Assembly (NCBI RefSeq): GCF_001531445.1
Contig: NZ_LQYA01000053.1
Span: forward strand, 101,847 to 136,586
DNA: 34,740 nucleotides
Direction: 5' to 3'
Source: Sporosarcina koreensis
GTDB lineage: Bacteria; Bacillota; Bacilli; Bacillales_A; Planococcaceae
Below, piece by piece: positions 24,458-31,889 of this stretch. Each line of letters opens with the position of its first letter. Positions within the stretch are counted from its first letter, which is position 1. The notes below the pieces were generated by a model. The model ran no database searches. It saw nothing but the letters and a program-made list of their open reading frames with translations, and was not told where the DNA came from. The translations under genes were made by a program, and so were the position numbers.

Positions 24458-24482
24458 GTTACTTTACTACAATTTAGGGTAT
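24458..24482 (+). promoter_or_regulatory. Possible sigma-B promoter of the BCCT gene
   Basis: A perfect sigma-B -10 GGGTAT (24477-24482) lies 13 nt after GTTACT (24458-24463), which matches only three of six -35 bases. Some Bacillus osmolyte uptake genes are sigma-B dependent, which makes it plausible. The upstream part overlaps the 22-nt stretch shared with the symporter gene. Confidence 0.35.
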
Positions 24483-24520
24483 AGACTCTGTAACTATGTT
24501 TAGTGGGAGTCGATTTTGTT

Positions 24521-26083
24521 TTGGACAGGAAGTTTTGGAAGAATCCGGTGTTTTCAATATCAGCAGTGGCGATTTTACTGCTTGTCGTCCTAGGGGCGGT
24601 CATACCTGAGCCATTTGGAAAGGTGGCAGGGCAATTATACGGGTTTACGACGGCGAAGTTTGGTTGGTTTTATTTATTGACCGTCTTCATCATCATCATT
24701 TTTTTAATTGGTTTGGCAATTAGTAAATTCGGTGCGATACGCTTAGGAGGGGATGAAGAGCGGCCCGATTATCCGTTTTTCACTTGGATCGGCATGCTGT
24801 TTTCAGCAGGGTTTGGAGTCGGGCTCGTATTCTGGGGAGTCGCTGAACCGATGAGCCATTACTTCACTTCACCTCTTAAAGACGTCGAACCGCATTCGCA
24901 AGAAGCTGCCCGTATTGCTATGGGCTATTCGTTCTTCCATTGGGGAATTTCTCAATGGGGCATTTTTGGCATTGTCGGGCTTGTCATCGGTTTTCTACAG
25001 TTCCGAAAACGGAAAGATGGTCTTATTTCTACAGCGCTTGAGCCCTTGGTAGGGTCAAACAGGCATTTGAAGACAGGCATCGACTCATTCGCTGTTATTG
25101 CAACAGTGATGGGGATCGCGACATCACTTGGCATGGGTGTGTTGCAGATGAGCGGCGGTCTGGAATATGTATTTCATACAAAGAATACGTTTTGGATTCA
25201 GCTCATCATTATTTTTATCGTTTTTATTGCATATATGCTTTCGGCATCAACGGGTCTGAATAAAGGAATCGCGTATTTGGGCAACTTCAATTTAGCGATG
25301 GCAATCGCACTGCTCGTCTTCTTCTTTTTCGTCGGGCCAAAAGTGTTCATTTTGGAAAGCTTTACATTGGCAATCGGAGACTATATAAATAATTTCATCC
25401 GATATAGTTTGCGGCTTCAGCCGTATCAAGGCGGAACTTGGGTGAGAGAGTGGACGATCTTTTACTGGGCATGGACGATTGCTTGGTCGCCTTTCGTCGG
25501 TGCTTTTGTTGCCCGCGTATCGAAAGGCCGTACAATACGCGAGTTCATTGCGGGGGTTATGATTATTCCGCCTGTATTCGCATGCATGTGGATTGCCACA
25601 TTGGGCGGTACAGCGTTATATAGCGATTTGAATAATGGAACGCAGATTGCCGAAGCCGTTGATGCGGATGTCACTTCTGCCATTTTTGAAACGCTCAAGC
25701 ACTTGCCACTCACTGGCGCCGTTTCATTTTTGGCGATCGTTCTTATTTTTACTTTCTTAATCACCTCTGCAGATTCTGCAACATATATATTGGCAAGTAT
25801 GACGACGAAAGGGAGCTTATTCCCGCCGCTTATCGTCAAAATGATTTGGGGGTTCCTCATGTCTGCGATTGCGGCAGTTTTACTATATGCCGGCGGTTTG
25901 GAGGCGTTGCAGTCAGCTTCACTTGTTTCTGCTCTTCCATTTACGCTGTTTCTCATTTTGCTCATATTTTCCTTAGGGAAGTTGTTGAGGAAGGAGCCGA
26001 TTACAGTCAGGCCGACTGATATAAGGCGTTTTGAGAAGATTGAGCAGGAAGTGAAAAAGAAGGCAAGCAGGAAGCGGAAATAA
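24521..26083 (+). CDS. BCCT-family glycine betaine/choline transporter (OpuD/BetL-like)
   Basis: A 12-TM Na+-coupled carrier for betaine or related osmolytes, 520 aa. BCCT signatures: GMLFSAGFGVGLVFWGVAEP, the segment MGYSFFHWGISQWGIF, and the TM8 motif FYWAWTIAWSPFVGAFVARVSKGR (read in parts), containing the Trp cage residues of the substrate site. The C-terminal tail is Lys/Arg-rich (EVKKKASRKRK), similar to the osmosensing tails of this family. I prefer the TTG at 24521 (MDRKFWKNPVF), with GGGAG 10 nt upstream, over GTG 24503, which overlaps that site. Convergent with the phosphatase pair. Confidence 0.92.
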   Translation: MDRKFWKNPVFSISAVAILLLVVLGAVIPEPFGKVAGQLYGFTTAKFGWFYLLTVFIIIIFLIGLAISKFGAIRLGGDEERPDYPFFTWIGMLFSAGFGVGLVFWGVAEPMSHYFTSPLKDVEPHSQEAARIAMGYSFFHWGISQWGIFGIVGLVIGFLQFRKRKDGLISTALEPLVGSNRHLKTGIDSFAVIATVMGIATSLGMGVLQMSGGLEYVFHTKNTFWIQLIIIFIVFIAYMLSASTGLNKGIAYLGNFNLAMAIALLVFFFFVGPKVFILESFTLAIGDYINNFIRYSLRLQPYQGGTWVREWTIFYWAWTIAWSPFVGAFVARVSKGRTIREFIAGVMIIPPVFACMWIATLGGTALYSDLNNGTQIAEAVDADVTSAIFETLKHLPLTGAVSFLAIVLIFTFLITSADSATYILASMTTKGSLFPPLIVKMIWGFLMSAIAAVLLYAGGLEALQSASLVSALPFTLFLILLIFSLGKLLRKEPITVRPTDIRRFEKIEQEVKKKASRKRK

Positions 26084-26094
26084 TTTTCGAACAA

Positions 26095-26130
26095 AAAAGT
26101 GGAGGCGGGGAAATCCCCGGCCTCCACTTT
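26095..26130. terminator. Bidirectional terminator between BCCT and phosphatase genes
   Basis: AAAGTGGAGGC-GGGG pairs with CCCC-G-GCCTCCACTTT around AAAT (one bulged G). T-rich sequence follows on the plus strand and TTTTTT on the minus strand. Confidence 0.85.
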
Positions 26131-26133
26131 ATT

Positions 26134-26559
26134 TCACTTTCCATAAAGCCGATTCAATGCGGCTTTGAATGCGGGCTTGATGTTTGTTTCGGGGCGGATT
26201 GCTTGAGTCATCAGTTCTGCTTCCTCCACATTTTCCGCTTTGCCCAATTCAAGCAATGTGGCTGCCGCGAGTGTGCCGCCGCGTCCTCTCCCTGTATTGC
26301 AATGGAAATAGACGTTTTTCCCTTCTTTGTATGCTTCCATCACTTTATCCACTGCTTCACGGATGGAATTATCCTGTTCATTCTCATCATCGAGCAACGG
26401 TTGATGAACGCTGATGTTGCTTGGAAGAGGACCGTCCACTTTTGCACGCAAGTCGTAGATGACATCGATTTTTTCATCTTTCCGCAACTCATCAATCGCA
26501 TCAACGCCACCGAAAAAGATCCGATCCCTCACCAATGCCTTATACGGTTTGTTTGTCAT
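26134..26559 (-). CDS. Dual-specificity/tyrosine-type protein phosphatase
   Basis: A cysteine-based phosphatase of 141 aa. The P-loop is HCNTGRGRGG, with catalytic C87 and R93 (HCx5R), followed by a helix, as in dual-specificity phosphatases. A general-acid Asp is likely in LLDDENEQDN (D57 or D58). The start is ATG 26559 with AGGTGA 5 nt upstream; the frame's earlier GTG lies inside that site. It overlaps the end of the PPP-type phosphatase gene by 20 bases and is the second gene of a two-gene operon. The substrate is unknown. The BCCT terminator lies right after its stop codon. Confidence 0.88.
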   Translation of the reverse strand: MTNKPYKALVRDRIFFGGVDAIDELRKDEKIDVIYDLRAKVDGPLPSNISVHQPLLDDENEQDNSIREAVDKVMEAYKEGKNVYFHCNTGRGRGGTLAAATLLELGKAENVEEAELMTQAIRPETNIKPAFKAALNRLYGK

Positions 26560-27301
26560 GAATTTCACCTTTCTTCAAGTTCCTTTTTACTTTTGCTTTA
26601 ACGGAGTACACGTTTTTTTCGGGGAGCTGGAGACAGTTTAATTGCCCGCCGTATACGGCAGCGCCATCGATGCCAATAATTCGGTTCTCGCCAAAGTATA
26701 CTGAACAACCTTGCTTGTCCTTATGTAAGTTCTTTGTCGGGGTATGTCCGAAAATAACCGTCTTTTCACCACAATAACCGTTATGGAAGATGTCCCGAAT
26801 CCAAATGAGCTCGTAAGGATCGGTCTCTTCAATCGGTTTTTCCGGATGGACGCCTGCATGGACGAAAATCGTGTCATCCCATTCCAAGTATGTATCAAGA
26901 TTTTGGATGAATTGAAGATGCGCTTCCAGTTCATTAGAATGAATAGCCGGCGTTACGAACGGTTCCTCATCCTCAACTTTGAAGTCACTTTCTGCAAAAC
27001 CATAGCTTTTCAAAGTTTCAGTGCCGCCATTCCGGTTGATCCAGTTTTTCCAAACCCTTTCTTCGCCAGCTACTAATGCCCTCACCATCATATCTTCATG
27101 ATTCCCTTTTAGGACGACAGCCCCTTCGTCCTTCAGTTTCATCACTTTGGTTAGGACCTCTTTTGAATCTGGTCCCCGGTCGATATAGTCCCCTAATAGA
27201 ATGAGTTGATCCTGAGTGGAATCATACCCGGTTGTTTGTAATAGCTCCTCAAATAACTCCAGCTCTCCGTGAATATCGCTGATAACAAGCGTTCTCTTCA
27301 T
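26540..27301 (-). CDS. PPP-family metallophosphatase (bacterial Ser/Thr phosphatase / PrpE-like)
   Basis: A two-metal phosphatase of 253 aa. All metallophosphoesterase blocks are present: SDIHGELELFEELL (D9, H11), LGDYIDRGPDS (D38), LKGNHEDMMV (N67, H68), an HAGVHP His and FGHTPT. These are the PPP motifs seen in PrpE, ApaH and lambda-type phosphatases. Serine/threonine phosphoproteins and diadenosine tetraphosphate are both possible substrates. ATG 27301 has AAGGGTG 6 nt upstream; the ORF's earlier GTG codon lies in that site. The C terminus overlaps the tyrosine-type phosphatase gene by 20 bases, so the two products are probably made together. Confidence 0.9.
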   Translation of the reverse strand: MKRTLVISDIHGELELFEELLQTTGYDSTQDQLILLGDYIDRGPDSKEVLTKVMKLKDEGAVVLKGNHEDMMVRALVAGEERVWKNWINRNGGTETLKSYGFAESDFKVEDEEPFVTPAIHSNELEAHLQFIQNLDTYLEWDDTIFVHAGVHPEKPIEETDPYELIWIRDIFHNGYCGEKTVIFGHTPTKNLHKDKQGCSVYFGENRIIGIDGAAVYGGQLNCLQLPEKNVYSVKAKVKRNLKKGEIHDKQTV

Positions 27302-27390
27302 TGAAAACACCCTTTCATGCCATTTTTCATGAAACTACCCAATAGCAATGGTATCATTAACTAAATTATCATGAAAGTAGGAGGGTTTCT

Positions 27391-28065
27391 ATGTGTGGCC
27401 GCTTCACTTTATTTGCCCCGTATTATGAAATCATCGAGCGATTTGATATTGAATCGGCATTTCCAGAAAGTGATTATATACCGAGTTACAACATCGCTCC
27501 TTCTCAGCAAGTGGTCGCTATCATTAACGACGGTCGTAAAAACCGTTTAGGCGGTCTGCGTTGGGGACTCATTCCTCCGTGGGCAAAGGACGAGAAAATC
27601 GGTTGTAAAATGATCAATGCACGAGCTGAAACGGTTGCCGAAAAACCAAGCTTTCGGAAAGCGTTCCAGAAACAGCGCTGTATCCTTCCGGCCGATTCGT
27701 TTTATGAATGGCAGCGGAAGGACGGGAAGAAGATCCCAATGCGCATAAAAATGAAGACGGATGAACTGTTTGCAATAGCGGGGCTGTGGGAATCTTGGCA
27801 GTCTCCGGACGGAAAGGTCATCTATACGTGCACCGCCATCACGACTGAGCCAAATGATTTGATGGAACCTATCCATGACCGGATGCCTGTCATTTTGAAA
27901 AGGGAGGATGAAGCGGCGTGGCTTAATCCGCGAATCGATGATGTTGATTTCCTGGGGAATATGTTGCGCCCGTTCGATGAAAATCAAATGGATGCATATA
28001 GTGTCTCATCTGCCGTGAATTCACCGAAGAATAATGAAGCGTCGCTCATCGCGCCTGTTTGTTAA
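27391..28065 (+). CDS. SRAP (HMCES/YedK-like) abasic-site protein
   Basis: A 224-aa member of the SOS response-associated peptidase family. It protects single-stranded DNA at abasic sites by a thiazolidine cross-link to its second residue. The key residues are all there: C2 after Met removal (MCGRFTL), N34 (PSYNIAPSQ), R78 (NARAE), E106 (SFYEW) and H162 (IHDRMPV). AGGAGGG precedes ATG 27391. No LexA box (CGAAC-N4-GTTCG) was found upstream, so SOS control is not apparent here. A perfect 10-bp palindrome, TTTCATGAAA (27325-27334), lies in the upstream region, with unknown meaning. Confidence 0.95.
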   Translation: MCGRFTLFAPYYEIIERFDIESAFPESDYIPSYNIAPSQQVVAIINDGRKNRLGGLRWGLIPPWAKDEKIGCKMINARAETVAEKPSFRKAFQKQRCILPADSFYEWQRKDGKKIPMRIKMKTDELFAIAGLWESWQSPDGKVIYTCTAITTEPNDLMEPIHDRMPVILKREDEAAWLNPRIDDVDFLGNMLRPFDENQMDAYSVSSAVNSPKNNEASLIAPVC

Positions 28066-28130
28066 TTGAAATTTGAAACGAATCAATCACTCCTTCGTCT
28101 ACTTGATAAAGAGGGAGAGGATGGAGTAGC

Positions 28131-28706
28131 TTGCGAGTTAAGAAAATAATTCCTATCGGGCTATTGTTCTTGATTTTGTTATGGTGGAAACCACTTGACG
28201 CGTCCGCCTGCTCATGCGTCATGCCACCGCCGCCGGAAGATGCGTTGGATGAGGCGAATGTTGTATTCAGTGGGGAAGTAGTGGAGATTATTGAGAATAA
28301 GAAATTGTTTGGAGGTTCCTATGGAAAAACAGTCCATTTCAAAGTGGATAAAGCTTGGAAGGGTACAGTTGAATCCGAAATGGTAATCACTACAGGAAAT
28401 GATGACGGCGATTGTGGATTTTCTTTTGAAAAGGGACAAAACTATCTTGTTTATGCGTCAATAAGCAATATGTACGTGGAGGGCACTTTATCTACTACGA
28501 TTTGCCACAGGACAACTAAAATCTCCAATGCGACAGAAGATTTGAATGCTTTGGGTGAAGGACAGGAAGTGAGCAGTTTGCAGGAGGGCCTGGTTGAAGA
28601 TGAAACCGCTTTTCCATGGTGGATTTTCACTATTTTTATGTTAGGATTAGTCATCCTATTAATCGGTTTCCGCTATAAAAAATCACATAAAAACGCGCGT
28701 AGCTAA
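28131..28706 (+). CDS. Secreted TIMP/NTR-like protein with C-terminal membrane anchor
   Basis: A 191-aa exported protein. A signal peptide (about 1-26) ends in DASA followed by C27-S-C29-V, so cleavage would leave an N-terminal Cys-x-Cys like that of TIMP metalloprotease inhibitors. The following NVVFSGEVVEI and VHFKVDKAWKG strands fit the netrin/TIMP OB-like fold. Two further Cys (C95, C125) may pair with the first two. A TM helix (about 161-180) and a basic tail anchor the C terminus (RYKKSHKNARS). TTG 28131 is preceded by GGATGGAG. The bacterial family has no proven role. The A-S-A-C sequence could also act as a weak lipobox. Confidence 0.8.
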   Translation: MRVKKIIPIGLLFLILLWWKPLDASACSCVMPPPPEDALDEANVVFSGEVVEIIENKKLFGGSYGKTVHFKVDKAWKGTVESEMVITTGNDDGDCGFSFEKGQNYLVYASISNMYVEGTLSTTICHRTTKISNATEDLNALGEGQEVSSLQEGLVEDETAFPWWIFTIFMLGLVILLIGFRYKKSHKNARS

Positions 28707-28750
28707 AGCGAAGCGTTACGAGCAATGATAAAGAGCGCCCTGCACTTTTG

Positions 28751-29368
28751 TTATGTGAATGACATCATCCGATCGAGAGGTCCTTGCGGTTGAATGATAT
28801 CGGCTAAGTCCAGAATTGGAATCGGGAAGTAAGGGAATCCCCATACGTATGGCGTGATTTCGTACAGCTGGAAATAGATGACGAGTGATGTATCAGCAAT
28901 GTAAAAATCCTGATCAGGCCGGATTTCTTTGAATGGGGGATATAATAATTGAACGTCCCATTTCTTTATGTCTTCGCGAATTATGTCAGATAGCTTTTTC
29001 ACATAATCGCTTCCTGGTTTGAATAGGTCGTTCAATTCATATTGTTTGCCGGTTTTCGTATCAAACGTAAGCGACTTGATGATCGTCATGCCATGGGCAC
29101 CGCCAGTAAATGAATAGACGATTAAATTTAAGCTTAGAATTCCTCGCTGGTTATTCTTAATTTCAAAACTGGCCAGCAATTCAACGAGCTCTTTAGCGTA
29201 AAAATTCTGTTCGACAAGGAGTTCATTTAGTGTATGAATGATGGTGCTATTCAGCTTCCGTTGAATGATCGCATCTCCCATCTGTGTAATAACGGGGTAA
29301 TAAACTTTCACTTTAGAAGAAGCATGTGGCAGCTTCTTTGTTTGGATGAGTAAGGGGAAATCTTGCAA
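28751..29368 (-). CDS. DUF4163/DUF3298 (RsiV-like) protein, no signal peptide
   Basis: A 205-aa protein with the DUF4163-DUF3298 arrangement found in RsiV and PdaC: an N-terminal part with VYYPVITQMGD, then the strand/turn YSFTGGAHGMTIIKSLTFD (GGAHG is the key motif), followed by GKQYELNDLFKPGSDYVKKL and the end PYVWGFPYFPIPILDL. In RsiV this domain binds lysozyme outside the cell. Here there is no signal peptide or membrane anchor, so a cytoplasmic or otherwise different use is likely. TTG 29368 has GGAAGG 9 nt upstream. Convergent with the TIMP-like gene, with only 44 bases between stops. Confidence 0.83.
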   Translation of the reverse strand: MQDFPLLIQTKKLPHASSKVKVYYPVITQMGDAIIQRKLNSTIIHTLNELLVEQNFYAKELVELLASFEIKNNQRGILSLNLIVYSFTGGAHGMTIIKSLTFDTKTGKQYELNDLFKPGSDYVKKLSDIIREDIKKWDVQLLYPPFKEIRPDQDFYIADTSLVIYFQLYEITPYVWGFPYFPIPILDLADIIQPQGPLDRMMSFT

Positions 29369-29439
29369 TGTAAACTTCCTTCCTTCTAGGTAGTTGTATA
29401 GTATATGAAAGGAAGACTCGGGAAGATCACTCTATATGG

Positions 29440-29549
29440 AAATGAGCTTCGCAACGCTTCGCTCGTGTTCGCAAAGATGTGCTCGCAACGCTTCGTTTGT
29501 GCTCGCAAACGCCGTTCTTCGTGACGGCGTTCGCAAACGAACTCATTTT
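29440..29549. repeat. GC-rich hairpin element with GCTTCG/GCGAAGC direct repeats
   Basis: A 29-nt direct repeat (TCGCAACGCTTCG...TCGCAAA) occurs at 29449-29477 and 29483-29511, period 34, about 83% identical. An inner hairpin follows: 29505-29515 with 29524-29534, 10 of 11 pairs. The ends are complementary: AAATGAG (29440-29446) with CTCATTT (29542-29548), then TTCG with CGAA. The whole unit of 110 bases folds on itself and looks like an intergenic repeat element rather than a gene. A related GCGAAGCGTTACGAGC motif is at 28710-28726. Confidence 0.7.
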
Positions 29550-29592
29550 ATGGTAGGATTTAGATTCACAAAAGAAGAGGACGTGAAAATGG

Positions 29593-29970
29593 ATGATCTC
29601 AATTACAATTCCGAATCCGGATGTTACGATTCGGCAACGCCAGCAAGAAATGAAAGCCGACGAAGCACCGATCAAACCAATCAATGGTTTTATCGATCTT
29701 CATGAAATTCCACGCGATAAAGGAGGACTCATCCTTTTTTACAGCAAAAGTGATGAATTGCTATTCGCAGGAAAAGCAAGAAAGCTTCGCCAACGCGTGA
29801 AAAAGCATCTTGAAGATAATGTATCCCCAGTTAAAAACCATCGAAATGAAATCAATAAGATTTCCGTCATCATTGTTGATGATGCGATGGAACGAGAAAT
29901 CTATGAAACCTATATCATCAATACATTGCGTGCAAAATATAATGTAGACAAAGTGTTTTATAAGGATTGA
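29593..29970 (+). CDS. GIY-YIG-like nuclease-domain protein
   Basis: A 125-aa protein. The C-terminal 80 residues match the GIY-YIG pattern in a degenerate form: GGLILFYSKSDELLFAGKARKLRQRVKKHLED (quoted in parts: LILFYSK, LLFAGKARKLRQRV), where the usual GIY and YIG become LFY and FAG, then an EREIYETYIINTLRAKYNV helix with the catalytic-type Glu. It may be a nuclease or a non-catalytic relative. AGAGG lies 12 nt before ATG 29593 but 8 nt before the out-of-frame ATG at 29589, so the start is not certain; ATG 29650 is an alternative. The GC-rich repeat lies just upstream, and a terminator follows. Confidence 0.78.
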   Translation: MISITIPNPDVTIRQRQQEMKADEAPIKPINGFIDLHEIPRDKGGLILFYSKSDELLFAGKARKLRQRVKKHLEDNVSPVKNHRNEINKISVIIVDDAMEREIYETYIINTLRAKYNVDKVFYKD

Positions 29971-29978
29971 GTGAAAGA

Positions 29979-30022
29979 AACACCCTCATGCCAGCTAGTA
30001 CCACAGCCGGAATGAGGGTGTT
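29979..30022. terminator. Terminator hairpin between convergent GIY-YIG and mntA genes
   Basis: AACACCCTCAT (29979-29989) pairs perfectly with ATGAGGGTGTT (30012-30022), 11 bp with a 22-nt loop. Only short T or A tracts follow on either strand (GTTATAATTAT on plus, GTTTCTTTC on minus), so it is of moderate strength. Confidence 0.7.
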
Positions 30023-30026
30023 ATAA

Positions 30027-30980
30027 TTATCTGCTTAATTCATCGTGAATCAAATCAATATTGTATTTCAAGTATTTTACATACGTATCGACTTCATCAC
30101 CTGGTTTACCTATTTCGTCCGAATAGATTTTCTTTTCAGCAACAGGGACCCCAGTTTCGTTAGCTACTGTTTCCATTGGACGTGGGTCTACGTTGGATTC
30201 GATAAACAGGACGGGCACTTCATGTGTTTTGATAAAGTTGACCAAATTTTTAATTTGAGTCGGTGAACCGTTCTCTTCTGTATCGATTTCCCAAATATAA
30301 GCTTCTTTTAATCCATAATGGGAAGTCATGTACTGGAAAGCGCGCTCACTTGTGACCAATGTGCGTTTTTTCTCTGGTATATCTTTAATTCGCTCTTCGT
30401 ATTCTGTATCTAATTCTTTCAAACGTTGTACATACGCATCCCCACGTTGTTGTATTTCATCACTTTTAGAGGGATGTTTTTTCACAAGTATATCACGCAT
30501 ATCCTCAGCCATCTTCACCCCAACAGCAGGATCGATGAATGCATGTGGATTGATCTCCTCTTCACGGCCATCATCGCCTGTCAAATACATTGGTTCTACA
30601 CGCTCAGTCAAGCTGAAAACATTCTCGTCTTTCTGATTAACTGTATCAATCATTTTAAAGAACCAGCCTTTTTTTCCTCCCTCAAGGTTTAGACCATTAT
30701 AGAAAAGGACATCAGCATCGGTTGCAGCTTTAATATCATCGGGTAATGGCTCATATTCATGTGGGTCTGTTCCAGTCGGTACGAGGTTATAGACTTCGAC
30801 TAAGTCCCCGCCGATTTCTCTTGCCATATCGGCGATGATTGTAAATGATGTTACGACTTTAAGTAGCTCGTCGCCTTTCGCTCCATTGCTTTCTGATTGC
30901 CCGTCATCTCCACAAGCTGACAGAAAAAAGACGGATATCAGAGATAAACCAATCCATGTAATAAATTTTTTCATTTTCAA
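30027..30980 (-). CDS. mntA: Manganese-type ABC transporter substrate-binding lipoprotein (PsaA/MtsA-like)
   Basis: The metal-binding lipoprotein of an ABC importer, 317 aa. Lipobox FLSAC23. The four metal ligands of cluster A-I proteins are in place: H74 (TDPHEYEPLP), H146 (NPHAFIDP), E212 (TSERAF) and D288 (YSDEIG). The stretches FYNGLNLEGG and AYIWEIDTEENG are PsaA-like, which points to Mn(II) rather than Zn; there is no His-rich loop as in ZnuA. The start may be TTG 30980 (AAGGAG 5 nt upstream) or ATG 30974 (11 nt). It is the last gene in the order ATPase-permease-binding protein. Fe or Zn cannot be excluded. Confidence 0.92.
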   Translation of the reverse strand: MKMKKFITWIGLSLISVFFLSACGDDGQSESNGAKGDELLKVVTSFTIIADMAREIGGDLVEVYNLVPTGTDPHEYEPLPDDIKAATDADVLFYNGLNLEGGKKGWFFKMIDTVNQKDENVFSLTERVEPMYLTGDDGREEEINPHAFIDPAVGVKMAEDMRDILVKKHPSKSDEIQQRGDAYVQRLKELDTEYEERIKDIPEKKRTLVTSERAFQYMTSHYGLKEAYIWEIDTEENGSPTQIKNLVNFIKTHEVPVLFIESNVDPRPMETVANETGVPVAEKKIYSDEIGKPGDEVDTYVKYLKYNIDLIHDELSR

Positions 30981-31034
30981 ATCTGCTCCTTGTTCTCTGA
31001 AATTTAATTAAAAGCTTTTCGTGACAGTTTTTTA

Positions 31035-31889
31035 TCAAGCAAGTTTCTTCCGATTGAATGCTTTGATTTTCCTGAACACAATCCCTTGTTTAGGTGAGAA
31101 TAGGAATGCTAACAGAAATAACCCTGTTGTTGCCAATGCAATGACCGGTCCTGAAGGCATGTTGTATTCAAAGCTGAAGTATAATCCTATAATGGCTGAC
31201 AAGGCACCGAAGAATGATGCGAGCAAGACCATTATGGAAAGCCGGTTTGTTAAAAGATAGGCCGTGGAAGCTGGTGTTATGAGCATGGATACGACAAGAA
31301 TGACGCCTACGGTTTGTAAAGATGCTACTGTTACAAGTGTGAGTAGAAACATGATGGCGTAGTGAATGAAACGGACCTTCAAACCATACGCCGCAGCCAT
31401 CGTTTCATCAAAACTAGATACGAGCAGCTCCTTGTAGAAGATAATGACGACTAGAATGACTAGGCTGCCGATTGCTAAGGTCAACCACATGTCGGATGAT
31501 CGTACTGCTAAAACATTACCGAAAAGAATTTGTGTTAAATCAGTTGCGCTTTTTGCTTTGGTTATTAAAATGATACCGAGTGCAAAAAATGCAGAGAATA
31601 CCAGGCCAATCGATGAGTCACTTTTAATGCGGCTGTTTTGAGTGATTGCACCAATCCCGAATGCTGTTAAGATGCCGGTGAATACAGCACCGTAGAAGTA
31701 ATTGATGCCAAGCATGTAGGAAATGGCGACTCCTGGCAATACGGCGTGTGATATTGCGTCTCCCATTAATGCCATACCGCGAAGGATGATGAAACTGCCG
31801 ATGACCCCACAAATGATGCCGACCATTATGGATGTTACAAAGGCCTTTTGTAAAAACGCGTAGGTTTGTAAATCATGCAGAAAACCCAT
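31035..31889 (-). CDS. mntC: Manganese-type ABC transporter permease (ABC-3 family)
   Basis: The membrane subunit of the importer, 284 aa, with about eight hydrophobic segments. Family features: SFIILRGMALMGDAISHAVLPGVAISYMLG (read as RGMALMGDAISHAVLPG, the conserved coupling and metal-path region), NVLAVRSSDMW, and LQTVGVILVVSMLITPASTAYLLT, all typical of ABC-3 permeases for Mn/Zn/Fe. ATG 31889 shares one base with the ATPase stop codon (TAATG), so translation is coupled. It is 54 bases from the mntA start downstream. Confidence 0.93.
   Translation of the reverse strand: MGFLHDLQTYAFLQKAFVTSIMVGIICGVIGSFIILRGMALMGDAISHAVLPGVAISYMLGINYFYGAVFTGILTAFGIGAITQNSRIKSDSSIGLVFSAFFALGIILITKAKSATDLTQILFGNVLAVRSSDMWLTLAIGSLVILVVIIFYKELLVSSFDETMAAAYGLKVRFIHYAIMFLLTLVTVASLQTVGVILVVSMLITPASTAYLLTNRLSIMVLLASFFGALSAIIGLYFSFEYNMPSGPVIALATTGLFLLAFLFSPKQGIVFRKIKAFNRKKLA

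Noticed and set aside
27302..27390. LexA/SOS box before the SRAP gene
   Set aside because: No CGAAC-N4-GTTCG pattern is present; the only palindrome there, TTTCATGAAA, does not match.
29436..29705. A gene of 89 codons covering the GC-rich repeat
   Set aside because: Its first half is only the translated hairpin repeat and the second half overlaps the GIY-YIG-like gene in another frame.
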